Shown here: positions 6,128-6,535 of the stretch, one piece after another | Numbering within the stretch: the stretch's first letter is position 1 | How the letters are laid out: every line of letters begins with the position of its first letter | Source of the DNA: Candidatus Omnitrophota bacterium | GTDB taxonomy: Bacteria > Omnitrophota > Omnitrophia > Omnitrophales > JACROU01 | NCBI GenBank assembly: GCA_016206875.1 | Contig: JACQQR010000209.1 | Span: 1 to 6,535 of the forward strand | Direction of reading: 5' to 3' | DNA: 6,535 nt | Notes under the pieces: model-generated | The model's input: the letters and a program-made list of their open reading frames with translations, nothing else | Told to the model about the DNA's origin: nothing | The model's database searches: none | Program-made: the position numbers and the translations under genes

Positions 6128-6454
6128 ATGAAAAACCCTTTGGAAGAAGTCTTATTTGAAGTCATGACCCCTCTCGGCTTTTCGGTTCGAACAACGCGCT
6201 CTTATTGGCAGACCATCACCAGTATAAAACATCCTGCCATGCTTGGGCACGAGATAGAGGTCAAGAATACTCTTCAATATCCCGAGGAAATAAGGCAGAG
6301 TAAGCAAGATTCCTCCGTTTACCTCTTTTATAAGACTTGGCGAGCAAACCGCTGGGTATGCGCGGTGAGCAAAAAAGTGAATGGAAACGGATTTTTGATT
6401 ACTGCTTATCCAACAGATACAATTAAAACGGGGGAGAAAATATGGCCCAAGTAA
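6128..6454 (+). CDS. Small putative nuclease-like protein (BECR/RelE-fold candidate), partner of DUF2283
   Basis: A complete 108-codon gene. The ATG at 6128 is the only usual start: an in-frame TGA at 6107-6109 closes the frame upstream. The protein has a short N-terminal helix, then I-K-H-P (H35), a helix leading to E-V-K-N-T-L-Q-Y-P-E-E-I-R (44-56), strands V-Y-L-F-Y (64-68) and R-W-V-C-A-V (75-80), and a C-terminal F-L-I-T-A-Y-P-T-D (89-97) ending I-W-P-K. This H-P ... T-L-x-x-P-x-x-I ... Y-L-F-Y ... V-x-K ... I-T-A-Y pattern is familiar from small proteins of phage and cyanobacterial genomes grouped with barnase/EndoU/colicin E5-D/RelE-like nucleases. It has no signal peptide and is cytoplasmic. 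Its stop overlaps the next gene by 13 nt, indicating one transcript. A toxin role is inferred from family resemblance and the pairing; the catalytic residues are not established. Confidence 0.85.
   Translation: MKNPLEEVLFEVMTPLGFSVRTTRSYWQTITSIKHPAMLGHEIEVKNTLQYPEEIRQSKQDSSVYLFYKTWRANRWVCAVSKKVNGNGFLITAYPTDTIKTGEKIWPK
6430..6436 (+). promoter_or_regulatory. Strong Shine-Dalgarno for the DUF2283-like gene
   Basis: GGGGGAG ends 5 nt before the ATG at 6442 and lies inside the last codons of the upstream gene. It decides the start of the overlapping downstream gene and contrasts with the absence of any such site before the upstream gene. Confidence 0.75.
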
Positions 6455-6535
6455 AAGTTTTTTATGATCATCGTGGGAATACGTTAACCGTCTGGTTTGA
6501 TCCCACCGTAAGCGACGTGCTTAAAGTAGAGAATG
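6442..6535 (+). CDS. DUF2283-like small protein, 5' part only
   Basis: Thirty-one codons are visible before the window ends, with no stop. The start M-A-Q-V-K-V-F-Y-D-H-R-G-N-T-L-T-V-W-F-D resembles the N-terminus of DUF2283 proteins, which open with a basic strand, then Y-D-x-x-x-(G/A)-(N/D)-x-L-x-(V/I) and a second strand. Such proteins are usually 50-80 residues. The ATG at 6442 overlaps the upstream gene by 13 nt and has a strong SD, so the two are translated from one mRNA. DUF2283 genes often stand next to small toxin-like genes, so an antitoxin or partner role is inferred. The rest of the gene lies outside the window. Confidence 0.75.
   Translation, partial: MAQVKVFYDHRGNTLTVWFDPTVSDVLKVEN

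Overview
The window is dominated by one very long minus-strand reading frame. It starts at an ATG at 6015 and runs without a stop to position 1, where it leaves the window still open, so at least 2,005 codons are present. I checked this frame codon by codon. There is no in-frame stop anywhere between 6060 and 1. The protein opens with a clear Sec signal peptide ending S-W-A|A. Its N-terminal ~500 residues look like a diverged TraB/GumN/ChaN (TIKI-like) domain of the kind I associate with Omnitrophota (former OP3). The signal-peptide style (...LAQNISWA) and the presence of a very large exported protein point the same way. The lineage is an inference, not proven by the window. The 1,400+ residues after that domain match no family I recognise.

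Within the N-terminal domain, three different dispersed palindromic repeats lie inside the coding frame and are translated: a 134-bp TA-flanked MITE-like element (5031-5164), an 86-bp double-hairpin element (4658-4743) and a short degenerate hairpin repeat (4361-4402). None breaks the frame. Their peptides (SFPRKRES..., LDSRFRGND, PLPPRVREKGEGG) are the usual fingerprints of translated intergenic repeats. This resembles the Rickettsia palindromic element phenomenon, here with three unrelated repeat types in about 270 residues of one protein.

A 112-bp divergent intergenic region (6016-6127) separates the giant gene from a plus-strand gene pair. The giant gene has a good sigma70-type promoter (TTGACA, 17-bp spacer, TAGAGT) and a ~36-nt leader containing a short GAAC tandem repeat. 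The plus-strand pair is a 108-codon gene (6128-6454) and a 13-nt-overlapping downstream gene (6442 to the window end). The first resembles small nuclease-like proteins of the BECR/RelE-like class. The second begins like DUF2283. Together they look like a small toxin-antitoxin-type module. The first gene has an extended -10 placed so that its mRNA would be nearly leaderless, while the second has a strong Shine-Dalgarno sequence inside the first gene.

The main novelty candidates are the multiply invaded giant exported protein and the predicted nuclease/DUF2283 pair with asymmetric translation signals. All other open frames between 1 and 6015 are judged shadows of the giant gene.
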